Below, one piece after another: positions 17,320 to 24,590 of a stretch of DNA of 64,000 nucleotides. Each line of letters begins with the position of its first letter. Positions within the stretch are counted from its first letter, which is position 1. The position numbers and the translations under genes are program-made. The DNA is from Stenotrophomonas maltophilia (lineage in GTDB: Bacteria > Pseudomonadota > Gammaproteobacteria > Xanthomonadales > Xanthomonadaceae), in the NCBI RefSeq assembly GCF_004920835.1, contig NZ_QFHO01000005.1, positions 1 through 64,000 of the forward strand. The letters run 5' to 3'. The notes below the pieces were generated by a model. That model saw nothing but the letters and a program-made list of their open reading frames with translations. It searched no databases and was not told the origin of the DNA.

Positions 17320-18333
17320 CTAGTTGGACTGGCGGCGTCGGTACAGGACGATCTCGTTGTGGTCGCCAGGGCGGGACGTCAGTGACCAGCCTGCGTCCAG
17401 TGCGGCGAGGAAAGCCTGCTGGTCCTGTACGTTGAACCGCCCGCTGATCAGTAGCGTGCCGTCGGCAGTGTCGGCCAGGCGCAGTGGCTGGGTGCGATAG
17501 CGGTTCATCTCGGCCAACACCCGGTCAAGGCGCTGCCGCTCGACCAGCAGGGTCCCCTGCGTCCAGGCATGCAGGGCATCGATGTTGGTATTGCCGATCT
17601 GGATTCGTCCCTGTGGATCGACGCGCGCCTGCTGCCCGGGGGTGAGCGACGCCTGGGCGGTGGAGCTCCCTTTGTGGCCGATGTCGACTTTGCCATCGAG
17701 CAATGCCACGTCCACGCCATCGGGGGCGCGTCGGACCTGGAAAGTAGTACCGATATCGCGGATCCAGACGTCGTCGGTAGTCACGACCAGCGGGCGTCGC
17801 GGATCGGCGCCGACCGTGAACTGGGCTTGCCCGCGCAGCAGTTGCAGCTGCCGCTCGCTGTGCGTGAAACGCACACTGATCTCGGTGTCGGTGTCGAGTA
17901 CCAAGCGACTGCCGTCCTCAAGGGTAACGTCGCGTCGCTCGCCGATCGCAGTGGCGAAATGCTCGGGGGATGGGCGCCAGGGCTGCAGGACCAGCAGCGG
18001 TACCAGCAGTACCGCAAGTGCCGCAGCAATGCCGGCGGGCCAGCGCCAGCGAGCCTGCCTGACTGGTGCGCGACGGGCGCTGTGCAGCTCGGCGCGCAAC
18101 AGTTCATCACCTGCCAGTGCCTGGGCCAGCAGGTGGCTGCGTTGAGCGCGCGCGAACTGTGCTGGATGCAGGGTCGACTGCTGCAACCAGTGTTCGAAGG
18201 ATGCCCGATCCTCTGCGCTGGCGTCGTCGGCTTCAAGCCGGATCACCCAGGCGGCAGCGGCAGCGATGACATCGTCGTCGTCGCGTTCGTCGCGTTCGTC
18301 GCGTTCGTCGCGGGCGGAATGAATGGAGGTCAT
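17320..18333 (-). CDS. FecR-family anti-sigma factor / signal transducer
   Basis: This 337-residue protein has an N-terminal cytoplasmic DUF4880-like domain (AAAWVIRLEADDASAEDRAS), one membrane segment (about residues 115-135, GIAAALAVLLVPLLVL), the periplasmic FecR domain (ERRDVTLEDGSRLVLDTDTE) and a C-terminal DUF4974-like domain (GTLLISGRFNVQDQQAFLAA). It links the STN domain of the receptor to the sigma factor. Its ATG at 18333 overlaps the sigma-factor stop as ATGA, implying translational coupling. A repeated Asp-Glu-Arg stretch follows the first residues. Confidence 0.9.
   Translation of the reverse strand: MTSIHSARDERDERDERDDDDVIAAAAAWVIRLEADDASAEDRASFEHWLQQSTLHPAQFARAQRSHLLAQALAGDELLRAELHSARRAPVRQARWRWPAGIAAALAVLLVPLLVLQPWRPSPEHFATAIGERRDVTLEDGSRLVLDTDTEISVRFTHSERQLQLLRGQAQFTVGADPRRPLVVTTDDVWIRDIGTTFQVRRAPDGVDVALLDGKVDIGHKGSSTAQASLTPGQQARVDPQGRIQIGNTNIDALHAWTQGTLLVERQRLDRVLAEMNRYRTQPLRLADTADGTLLISGRFNVQDQQAFLAALDAGWSLTSRPGDHNEIVLYRRRQSN
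18281..18307 (-). repeat. Three 9-bp in-frame tandem repeats in the fecR-type gene
   Basis: TCGCGTTCG occurs at 18281, 18290 and 18299, followed by a partial copy. On the minus strand it encodes a repeated Arg-Asp-Glu at residues ~7-16 of the anti-sigma factor, followed by a run of Asp. Copy-number change would keep the frame and only alter a charged N-terminal tail. Confidence 0.8.
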
Positions 18334-18896
18334 GGGGAGCGTACCGTTTCTGCGCCGCGTGCCTTCAGGTGGCGATCGATGAGGGTCAAGGCCTTGGACA
18401 TCTGCTTTTCGACTGCTTTCACGCTGACACCATGGTGCATTGCGATCTGCGGGTAGGACAGGCCATCGAGCCGGTTGAGCAGATAGGTGCGGCGGCACAG
18501 CTCCGGCAGCCGCCCGATTGCCTCGCGCACCATCAGCAGTTCCTGCTGTTGGGACGCGTACTGGTCGGGCATCGCGCTGGCCGGTGCCACCTCTTCACCG
18601 AGCTCGGCCATCAGCTGCCCCGACTGGGCCTGCGCCACCAGCTCGCGCCGGCCACGGTCAGCCAGGATGTTCAACGCGATGCGGAACAGCAGCTGCTTCA
18701 GCGCCGCAGCGGGTTGCCCACGGTACCGCATCAGCCGCTCGAAGCTCTCCTGGGTGATGTCCTCGGCCTCGTCGGAAGCCTGCATGCGTCGCCGCAGATA
18801 GCCCAGCAGCAAGGGGTAGTGCCGGTCGAGAAACCCCGGGAAGTCATCGTCATCAGGCGATGTTCCTGGCGGCGCGGGGGAGGAGTCCTGACGCAT
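18330..18896 (-). CDS. ECF sigma factor (FecI-like)
   Basis: This 188-residue sigma factor has region 2 (about residues 18-85, LRRRMQASDEAEDITQESFE) and region 4 (about 120-180, RLPELCRRTYLLNRLDGLSY followed by QIAMHHGVSVKAVEKQMSKA). No region 1.1 or 3 is present. It recruits RNA polymerase to the receptor operon when released by the FecR-like partner. It is first in the sigma / anti-sigma / receptor order. The start at 18896 is preferred over 18917 because upstream residues are not part of the fold. Confidence 0.9.
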   Translation of the reverse strand: MRQDSSPAPPGTSPDDDDFPGFLDRHYPLLLGYLRRRMQASDEAEDITQESFERLMRYRGQPAAALKQLLFRIALNILADRGRRELVAQAQSGQLMAELGEEVAPASAMPDQYASQQQELLMVREAIGRLPELCRRTYLLNRLDGLSYPQIAMHHGVSVKAVEKQMSKALTLIDRHLKARGAETVRSP

Positions 18897-18999
18897 CGAC
18901 GTAACCGGTCTCCGCACAACTCGGTGGCCTACGTTAGATCAGCTGCTGTGATGACGTCCAGAAGGGGGCGAAGGCATGGGGATTGGGCATTCATCTTGG

Positions 19000-19032
19000 G
19001 GCCGGATTGGACACGACTGTCCATATCCGGCC
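19000..19032. promoter_or_regulatory. Strong dyad between the sigma-factor gene and the DUF4096 gene
   Basis: An almost complete palindrome: GGCCGGAT (19000-19007) pairs with ATCCGGCC (19025-19032) and inside it GGACA (19009-19013) pairs with TGTCC (19018-19022). It lies in the divergent promoter space. There is no T run on either side, so an operator or RNA hairpin is more likely than a terminator. Confidence 0.5.
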
Positions 19033-19165
19033 GCTGGAAATGGATCGGGTATGGCCGATGAAAGAGCGGTAGGGGGAGTGTGCCTTGAGTCGTTATAGGT
19101 ACCAGGTCGCATTTCTACGTGGCCGTGAACTACGACGAATGCAACAGTCCAGATGGAAGAGTGCA

Positions 19166-19690
19166 ATGACGATGCAACTGAGATTGAGTGATGAACAGTG
19201 GCAGCAGGTGATGAGGCAGCTGCCAGGAATCCTTGGGGTTCGCGCGCAGCGCGACGTGCAGCGCTATCGCACTTTCATCGACGAAGTGCTGTGGGTGGTC
19301 GGCAACGATCTGGTGTGGCATGAGCTGCAGCCGGCCACCTGTGGCTGGCGCAGCGTCTACATGCGCTTCCAGCGCTGGGGCGATGCCGGCGTATGGGCGA
19401 TCGTCCTGCGCGTCATCGAAGATAATCCGATGCTGTGTGAGGCGCTGCAGCGGCGCCTGGACGAGCAGCAACGCTCCCGCGAGCGGCGATTGCGCCGAGC
19501 ACCTGCCTTCGTGCCATCCCCGACGGCGGCGATGACGCCAGCCGACGTGCAGCCAGTGCCCCTGCGCGCGCAGAGCGATGATGACGATGCTGCTGTCCGC
19601 CCGTTGCCGGGGGGGCCGAAGCTTACGTTGGGCAGTGCCGGATCCTGGGCCCGTGGCGCGGAGCTCGACGTGATGCGCCGTCGTGCGTGA
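19166..19690 (+). CDS. Stand-alone DUF4096 (IS5-type transposase DNA-binding domain) protein A
   Basis: This 174-residue protein contains, at residues 5-80, the helical domain that opens IS5/IS402-family transposases (DUF4096): LSDEQWQQVMRQLPG, then FIDEVLWVVGNDLVWHEL and WRSVYMRFQRWGDAGVW. There is no DDE catalytic domain. The rest is a basic helix and a low-complexity Pro/Ala/Asp tail. The ATG at 19166 has GGAAGA five bases upstream. Its end overlaps the next gene by eight bases, so the two are coupled. Loss of catalysis with an intact fold and operon suggests domestication as a DNA-binding regulator. A paralogue lies at 20774. Confidence 0.72.
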   Translation: MTMQLRLSDEQWQQVMRQLPGILGVRAQRDVQRYRTFIDEVLWVVGNDLVWHELQPATCGWRSVYMRFQRWGDAGVWAIVLRVIEDNPMLCEALQRRLDEQQRSRERRLRRAPAFVPSPTAAMTPADVQPVPLRAQSDDDDAAVRPLPGGPKLTLGSAGSWARGAELDVMRRRA

Positions 19691-20441
19691 ACTGCCGGCT
19701 CCCTCGCTGGACTGGGAAACGTGCGTGCCGGCTGCGGATGCGCCTGCAGGCCGTGTGCTGTTGCTGGTGGCACGGACCGAGCTGCACATGCGCAGCTATC
19801 TGCGCAATCACGGTTTCTCCGTGCAGGTCGTGCATGAGAGGGCGCACCTGGAGCGCCTTCTGCAGCGCTCAGCGCATGACTTCGTGTTGATCGATTCCGA
19901 TGAGGTGGGCGCCGAAGGCCTGATGATCTGCCATCGATTGCGTACCCATGGGCACCTGGTACCGATCCTGCTGCTCAGCACGAGAGGAGAAGCAACGGAT
20001 CGCATCATGGGTCTGGAGATGGGCGCCGACGATATCCTTGGAAAACCGTTCGAACCGCGTGAGGTCGTGGCGCGATTGCGTTCGCTGCAGCGGCGGCAGC
20101 GCATGACGCTGGCTACGGCGCTGTGGAGCGCGACAGGCAGTACATCGTTCGGACCGTTTGTTCTCAACGGCGCAACCATGGAGCTGCGTCGCAATGAACA
20201 GCCGGTGATGCTGACAAGTACCGAACTGCAGCTGTTGCGAATCTTCCTGCGCCATCCTGGCCGCCCGTTGGGACGTGACTATCTGCTGGAGAGTCTGAAG
20301 GGCGCAGGTGCTGATGTGGCGGACCGCAGCATCGATGTGCAGGTGTCGCGCTTGCGCCGCAAGCTGGGTGAGGATACTGCGGCGCCCCGTTTTCTGCGGA
20401 CCGTCTGGGGTATCGGCTACGTCTTCCTGCCAGGCGTGTAG
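19683..20441 (+). CDS. OmpR-type response regulator with altered phosphorylation pocket
   Basis: This 252-residue protein has a receiver domain (about residues 24-140) and a C-terminal winged helix (about 155-250, LTSTELQLLRIFLRHPGRPL, then RSIDVQVSRLRRKLGED and TVWGIGYVFLPG). The phosphoacceptor Asp is kept (VLIDSDEVG), as are the Ser/Thr and Lys positions (LLLSTRGEA, LGKPFEP). The paired acidic residues that bind magnesium, normally Asp-Asp at the end of strand one, read as Ala-Arg (LLLVARTEL). It starts with GTG inside the end of the DUF4096 gene. No histidine kinase is nearby. Confidence 0.85.
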   Translation: MRELPAPSLDWETCVPAADAPAGRVLLLVARTELHMRSYLRNHGFSVQVVHERAHLERLLQRSAHDFVLIDSDEVGAEGLMICHRLRTHGHLVPILLLSTRGEATDRIMGLEMGADDILGKPFEPREVVARLRSLQRRQRMTLATALWSATGSTSFGPFVLNGATMELRRNEQPVMLTSTELQLLRIFLRHPGRPLGRDYLLESLKGAGADVADRSIDVQVSRLRRKLGEDTAAPRFLRTVWGIGYVFLPGV

Positions 20442-20773
20442 ATGGAACCGGTGCGGCTGTCACGCCCCGACACATCTTCGAGGCGTACGGCAATACTCTG
20501 CAACCCGTGCATGGATAGCATCGGTCATGTCGGAACTGGCGATCGCCACAGGATTTGAAGGAAATGGATCGTGGCGCACCCCGGATTGCCTGGACCGACC
20601 CCGGCAGGGCGGTATCGGATCGTCGCTGTACATGGCTCCCCGGCCCCGATGCCGCCTTGCCACCTTTGAGTTGACCAATCAAGGCGACGTCGGCGCCGGG
20701 CAGCACGCAGATGGCAGGTGATGAAGCGATGGGTAGAACACCATGTGCAGACCCTCAGGCGACGGAAGTCGGC
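20442..20773 (+). other. Gap between the regulator and the second DUF4096 gene
   Basis: About 330 bases on the same strand as both neighbours. There is no recognisable gene, although an upstream in-frame ATG (20711) could extend the next gene by 21 residues. No terminator with a T run is visible, so read-through from the regulator is possible. An independent promoter cannot be excluded. Confidence 0.4.
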
Positions 20774-21148
20774 ATGCACAGGCTGACGGATGTGCAGTGG
20801 TCGCAGCTGCTTGAGCGCCTGCCGGGCAGTGTGGGTACGAGGGCCCGTGGCAACCAGGGGCATTACCGCCGTTTCGTGGAGCAGGTGCTGTGGGTGGTCG
20901 ACAACGATGTTGTCTGGCATGAGCTCAAGCCTGACAGAGGAAGTTGGCGCAGTGTCTATGTCCGGTTCCTGCGCTGGAGCGACAACGGCATATGGCCAGG
21001 CGTCATCGACGCGCTGGCAGCGGATGAACCGCTGGCACAAGCATTGCGGGACCGGATAGAGGAGCATCGAAGCTATCGGCACCGTTGCGCGAACAGCCAC
21101 GTCCCGGCGCCCGACGGTGTTCCTGCATCGCGCCGTTTCGGGCGTTGA
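20774..21148 (+). CDS. Stand-alone DUF4096 domain protein B
   Basis: This 124-residue paralogue of the protein at 19166 aligns without gaps over about 98 residues, roughly half identical by eye: LTDVQWSQLLERLPG, VEQVLWVVDNDVVWHELKP, WRSVYVRFLRWSDNGIW. It also lacks a DDE transposase domain and has a shorter tail ending ASRRFGR. The ATG at 20774 is chosen because GGAAG lies five bases upstream and the domain starts there, as in copy A. Duplication of the domain around a regulator gene argues for a retained function rather than transposon debris. Confidence 0.7.
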   Translation: MHRLTDVQWSQLLERLPGSVGTRARGNQGHYRRFVEQVLWVVDNDVVWHELKPDRGSWRSVYVRFLRWSDNGIWPGVIDALAADEPLAQALRDRIEEHRSYRHRCANSHVPAPDGVPASRRFGR

Positions 21149-21245
21149 GGCGAAGCGGCGTCGCTGCCATCTTCACCTGTTATCCTTGCAGCGACGCTAA
21201 GGTGAGCCGGCCTGGGCTCACCAGGCTTATCAGGGAGTGATGTCG

Positions 21246-21446
21246 ATGCGTATTCTCAGGAAAATGATCGTGGGTGCCGTGTTCGCATTGGCCTGCAGCG
21301 GCTCTGTTGCCGTGGCCGGGCCGATTCCGCCCTGCGATCTGCCCTGCTGGAAGGCCTATCAGGCATGTCTGTCCGGTGGCGGTGATGCCATGGAATGCCA
21401 GTACGAGTACGACCGTTGCATCATGGAGCGCTGTGGCGCCGTCTAA
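21246..21446 (+). CDS. Small secreted cysteine-rich protein
   Basis: A 66-residue protein with a clear signal peptide (VFALACSGSVAVAG) and a mature part of about 40 residues that has six cysteines: PPCDLPC, YQAC, DAMEC and the end DRCIMERC. The even number suggests disulfide bonds in the periplasm or outside the cell. AGGGAG lies eight bases before the ATG at 21246; ATG 21240 and GTG 21237 are alternatives. A strong terminator follows, so it is probably a single-gene unit. No family is recognised. Confidence 0.72.
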   Translation: MRILRKMIVGAVFALACSGSVAVAGPIPPCDLPCWKAYQACLSGGGDAMECQYEYDRCIMERCGAV

Positions 21447-21470
21447 GCCCAGCCATGATGGGCTGTTGGC

Positions 21471-21500
21471 GAGCCCCGTCTCCGACGGGGCTCTTCTGTT
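21471..21500 (+). terminator. Rho-independent terminator after the cysteine-rich gene
   Basis: A perfect 10-bp stem, GAGCCCCGTC (21471-21480) with GACGGGGCTC (21484-21493), has a three-base loop and is followed by TTCTGTTT. Confidence 0.85.
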
Positions 21501-21551
21501 TACGCGCAAGGTCGGGCAGTCTCGACGTGTCCTTTCCAACGGAAGCGTGCC

Positions 21552-21902
21552 ATGGCCGTCAAACGCGTCGTCGCCAACATCGCCACGTCCGATCCGTCGC
21601 GCGCCGCCGCGTTCTATGGCGACCTGCTCGACATGGCCGTGCTGATGGACCACGGCTGGATCGTCACCCATGGCGGCCAGGGCAGTGCGCTGGCACAGGT
21701 CAGCTTCGCCAGCGAAGGCGGTGCCGGAACCCCGGTGCCGGACCTGTCGATCGAAGTGGACAACCTGCAGGAGGTGCTGGAGCGCATGCGCGCGGCCGGC
21801 ATTACGCTGGAGTACGGCCCCGCCGATGAGCCCTGGGGCGTGCGCCGCTTCTTCGTGCGCGACCCGTTCGGGCGGTTGTTGAACATCCTGGCCCACGCCT
21901 GA
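21552..21902 (+). CDS. VOC (glyoxalase/dioxygenase) superfamily protein
   Basis: A 116-residue protein with the two babbab modules of the vicinal-oxygen-chelate fold: MAVKRVVANIATSDPSRAAA with FYGDLLDM at the start, and GVRRFFVRDPFGRLLNILAH at the end. The final motif is typical of glyoxalase and bleomycin-resistance-like members. The substrate is unknown. It converges with the TetR gene at 21919, 16 bases away, and is not obviously part of the efflux unit. Confidence 0.85.
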   Translation: MAVKRVVANIATSDPSRAAAFYGDLLDMAVLMDHGWIVTHGGQGSALAQVSFASEGGAGTPVPDLSIEVDNLQEVLERMRAAGITLEYGPADEPWGVRRFFVRDPFGRLLNILAHA

Positions 21903-21918
21903 GCGAAGGGGCTGCCTC

Positions 21919-22548
21919 TCAGCGGCGTTTGCCACCACGCGCCGAGGCGGGCGAGATGCCGACCATGCGGAGGCAATCGGCCACCACCGCCGCGATGAAG
22001 GCGTCTGCATCCTGGGCCGGTGCCGCGATCAGGTCGTCGGTGGCGCCGTGTACGCCAGCATAGATCAACGATGCGGTGACCTGCGGTGCCGGCAACTGCC
22101 ACAGGCCGGCGGCGATGCCCGCCTCGAGGATCTCCCGCAGCTGCTTCTGGATCGCATTGCGTTCGGCATTGCCGCGCTGGTGATGGTGGTGGTTGGCGAA
22201 CACCACGTCGTGCAGCGCATGGGTACGCACGTAGAGCTCGATGTTGGCGCGGATCCAGGCGCGCAGGCGTGCCACGCCATCATGGGCGGGCTGCTGCTGC
22301 ACGGCGAGATCCACCCCATCCATGAACTGCCGCGTATAGCGCTGCGCCAGCGCCTGCAGGATTTCGGTGCGCGAGGCGAAGTAGGTATAGAAGGTGCCCT
22401 TGGCCACGTCGGCGGCAGCGACGATGTCGCTGATGGTGGTCGCTTCCACGCCCTGCGACAGGAACAGCGCCTGTGCGGCGTCCATCAGTTCTTCCTGGCG
22501 GGTTTCGGCGGGCTTGGTGCGGGGCCTGGCGACAGCTGGGGTCTGCAT
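21919..22548 (-). CDS. TetR-family repressor of the adjacent MFS pump
   Basis: This 209-residue protein has the TetR helix-turn-helix at about residues 18-65 (EELMDAAQALFLSQGVEATT, VAKGTFYTYFASRTEIL) and a ligand-binding helical domain after it. It is divergent from the MFS exporter at 22674, and the gap holds a perfect 11-bp inverted repeat (22601-22633), the expected operator. It therefore most likely represses both itself and the pump until a pump substrate binds. The inducer is unknown. Confidence 0.88.
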   Translation of the reverse strand: MQTPAVARPRTKPAETRQEELMDAAQALFLSQGVEATTISDIVAAADVAKGTFYTYFASRTEILQALAQRYTRQFMDGVDLAVQQQPAHDGVARLRAWIRANIELYVRTHALHDVVFANHHHHQRGNAERNAIQKQLREILEAGIAAGLWQLPAPQVTASLIYAGVHGATDDLIAAPAQDADAFIAAVVADCLRMVGISPASARGGKRR

Positions 22549-22600
22549 GGTGGGCGTGGTCCGGGTGCGGCGGCCACCATTCTAGCTGCCCTGTGCAGAC

Positions 22601-22633
22601 GACTGACCGTCAGTCATTGACCGACGGTCAGTC
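22601..22633. promoter_or_regulatory. Operator for the TetR-type repressor
   Basis: GACTGACCGTC (22601-22611) and GACGGTCAGTC (22623-22633) are perfect inverted repeats separated by 11 bases, which themselves contain TGACC. They lie between the divergent TetR and MFS genes. The placement and symmetry fit a TetR dimer pair site. Confidence 0.75.
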
Positions 22634-22673
22634 AGTGGCTACGATGCGCGCATGTCCTCCGCGGGATCCGTTC

Positions 22674-24146
22674 ATGCATCGCTTCCAACGGCCGGCCCTG
22701 GTGCTGGCGGCTTATCTCGGCACGTTCCTCGCCTCGCTGGACATCAGCATCGTCAACGTCGCCCTGCCGGCCCTGCAGCAGGCACTGCGGACCGACATGG
22801 CCGGCCTGCAGTGGGTGATCAATGCCTATGCGATCGCGCTGTCAGCGCTGATGCTGTCGGCCGGTCCGCTCGGGGACCGCTATGGCCATCGGCGGATGTG
22901 GCTGCTCAGCGTGGCGACCTTCACTCTCGGCTCGTTGCTCTGCGCCTGTGCCGGCAACCTGTCGATGCTGGTGGCCGGGCGCGCGGTGCAGGGCGTCGCT
23001 GGTGCGCTGTTGATTCCCAGCGCGATGCCGATCCTCAGTCATGCGTTTCCTGATCCGCGCCAGCGTGCACGTGCGATCGGCGGCTGGTCGGCGTTCAGTG
23101 CCCTGGCCCTGGTGCTTGGACCGCTGCTGGGCGGGGTGCTGGTACAGCGTGCCGGTTGGCCGAGCATCTTCCTGATCAACCTGCCGTTGGGCCTGCTGGC
23201 GCTCATACTCGGTGCCTGGGGTATTGCCGAACGCCTGCATCCAGAGCATGCCGCGCTGGATCCTGCCGGGCAGCTGCTCAGCATCGTCGCACTGGGTGCG
23301 CTGAGCTACGGCCTGATCGCGATCGGCGAGCATGGTCTGCTGGCCCCGTTGACGCTGCTGGCGTTGGGCGTCGCAGCCGCCGGGTTGATCCTGTTCGGCA
23401 TCGTCGAACGCGTGGTGGCACGACCACTGCTGCCCCTGGACCTGTTTGCCAGCCGCCGCTTCGGCATGCTCAACCTGGCTTCGTTCGTGCTGGGCTTCAC
23501 CGCCTATGCCAGCCTCTTCTTCCTGTCGCTGTTCTTCCAGCAGGCACAGGGCCATGGTGTGGCACTGGCGGGAACGCAGCTGGTCCCGCAGTTCCTGTTG
23601 ATGGGCGCGCTGTCGCTGCTGTTCGGCCGGCTGGTTACCCATATCGGCCTGCCGACCGCACTGGTGTTGGGCTATGCCCTGACCGGGGTGTCGCTGTTGG
23701 CGATGACCACGTTCGAACCGGATACGTCGCGCTGGCACGCCAATGCACTGCTGATGCTGCTTGGCGTTGGAATGGGCCTGGCGGTGCCGGCCACCGGCAT
23801 GGCGGTCATGGCCAGCGTACCCCCCGAGCGCGCGGGTAGTGCCTCGGCCACGATGAACGCATTGCGCCAGGCTGGCATGAGTCTGGGTATCGCCTTGCTG
23901 GGCAGCCTGATGAGCATGCGTGCGGTGCAACAGTTCGCCAGCTCCGCACAGGTTGCCGGGCAGTCAGGCGTGGCCGAGCAGGCGCGCGCGCTGGTTCTGC
24001 GGCACACCTCGATGGTGTCCACACCGCAGATGCTGGCCTGGTACCGCAGCGCGATGGCCAGTGGCTTTGGCTGGGCGATGGCCGTGGCGGGCGCAATGGC
24101 TCTGCTGGCGGCCATCGGCCTGCAGCGGCAGCGGTTGCGGGACTGA
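22674..24146 (+). CDS. DHA2-family multidrug efflux transporter
   Basis: This 490-residue inner-membrane protein has about 14 hydrophobic segments. The N-terminal motif LDISIVNVALPALQQ and the loop GPLGDRYGHRRM mark the DHA2 (EmrB/QacA-type) branch of the major facilitator superfamily, which exports drugs by proton exchange. The ATG at 22674 starts right before the first membrane segment; ATG 22644 would add ten residues. It is controlled by the divergent TetR gene through the operator between them. No membrane-fusion partner gene is adjacent, so it may work alone. Confidence 0.88.
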   Translation: MHRFQRPALVLAAYLGTFLASLDISIVNVALPALQQALRTDMAGLQWVINAYAIALSALMLSAGPLGDRYGHRRMWLLSVATFTLGSLLCACAGNLSMLVAGRAVQGVAGALLIPSAMPILSHAFPDPRQRARAIGGWSAFSALALVLGPLLGGVLVQRAGWPSIFLINLPLGLLALILGAWGIAERLHPEHAALDPAGQLLSIVALGALSYGLIAIGEHGLLAPLTLLALGVAAAGLILFGIVERVVARPLLPLDLFASRRFGMLNLASFVLGFTAYASLFFLSLFFQQAQGHGVALAGTQLVPQFLLMGALSLLFGRLVTHIGLPTALVLGYALTGVSLLAMTTFEPDTSRWHANALLMLLGVGMGLAVPATGMAVMASVPPERAGSASATMNALRQAGMSLGIALLGSLMSMRAVQQFASSAQVAGQSGVAEQARALVLRHTSMVSTPQMLAWYRSAMASGFGWAMAVAGAMALLAAIGLQRQRLRD

Positions 24147-24157
24147 CTACGGGCTAC

Positions 24158-24454
24158 TCATCCCTGCTGGCGCTTCGGGTCGTCCGCCAGGGTCGTGGAC
24201 TGGCCCTGCTGCTGCCGCGTATTGGCGTGGCGCGCATGCCCGCCTTCGCGACCGATCGCAGCCATGTGCTGTCGATCACGGCTGATCGCTTCGCCGCCTT
24301 TGCGACCCGCGACGCGCGCTTCAGCAGGACTGAACTCATGTGCGTTGCCGGACGCATGCGCAGCGCGTCCACCCTTGGCAGCGATCTCGCGCTGCTTGCC
24401 CTGGTCCATCGAGGCGAAACCCCGATTGGAGGTGCCGCGTTGCTGGTCAGCCAT
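24158..24454 (-). CDS. KGG-repeat stress protein (YciG-like)
   Basis: This 98-residue hydrophilic protein has the KGG/GGxA repeats of the YciG / con-10 group: GFASMDQGKQREIAAKGG, EARVAGRKGGEA and MAAIGREGGHARH. These small, probably disordered proteins are induced by stress or stationary phase in many bacteria. The ATG at 24454 has GGGAG upstream. It converges with the MFS gene. Confidence 0.8.
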   Translation of the reverse strand: MADQQRGTSNRGFASMDQGKQREIAAKGGRAAHASGNAHEFSPAEARVAGRKGGEAISRDRQHMAAIGREGGHARHANTRQQQGQSTTLADDPKRQQG

Positions 24455-24590
24455 GTGAAATCTCCCGTTGCGTGGGTGTCGCCGCGTTCGACGACGGCGA
24501 CCATCGTTGGCCATGGCACGCTAAGTCCAGGTCGCCATCTTCAGGGTCGCTTTCACCTGGCCTGCGCATCCGGTTGACGGTGATGCCCAT

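Noticed and set aside
19166..21148. Insertion sequence at the DUF4096 genes
   Set aside because: No DDE domain, terminal inverted repeats or target duplication could be seen, and an unrelated regulator gene is coupled to the first copy.
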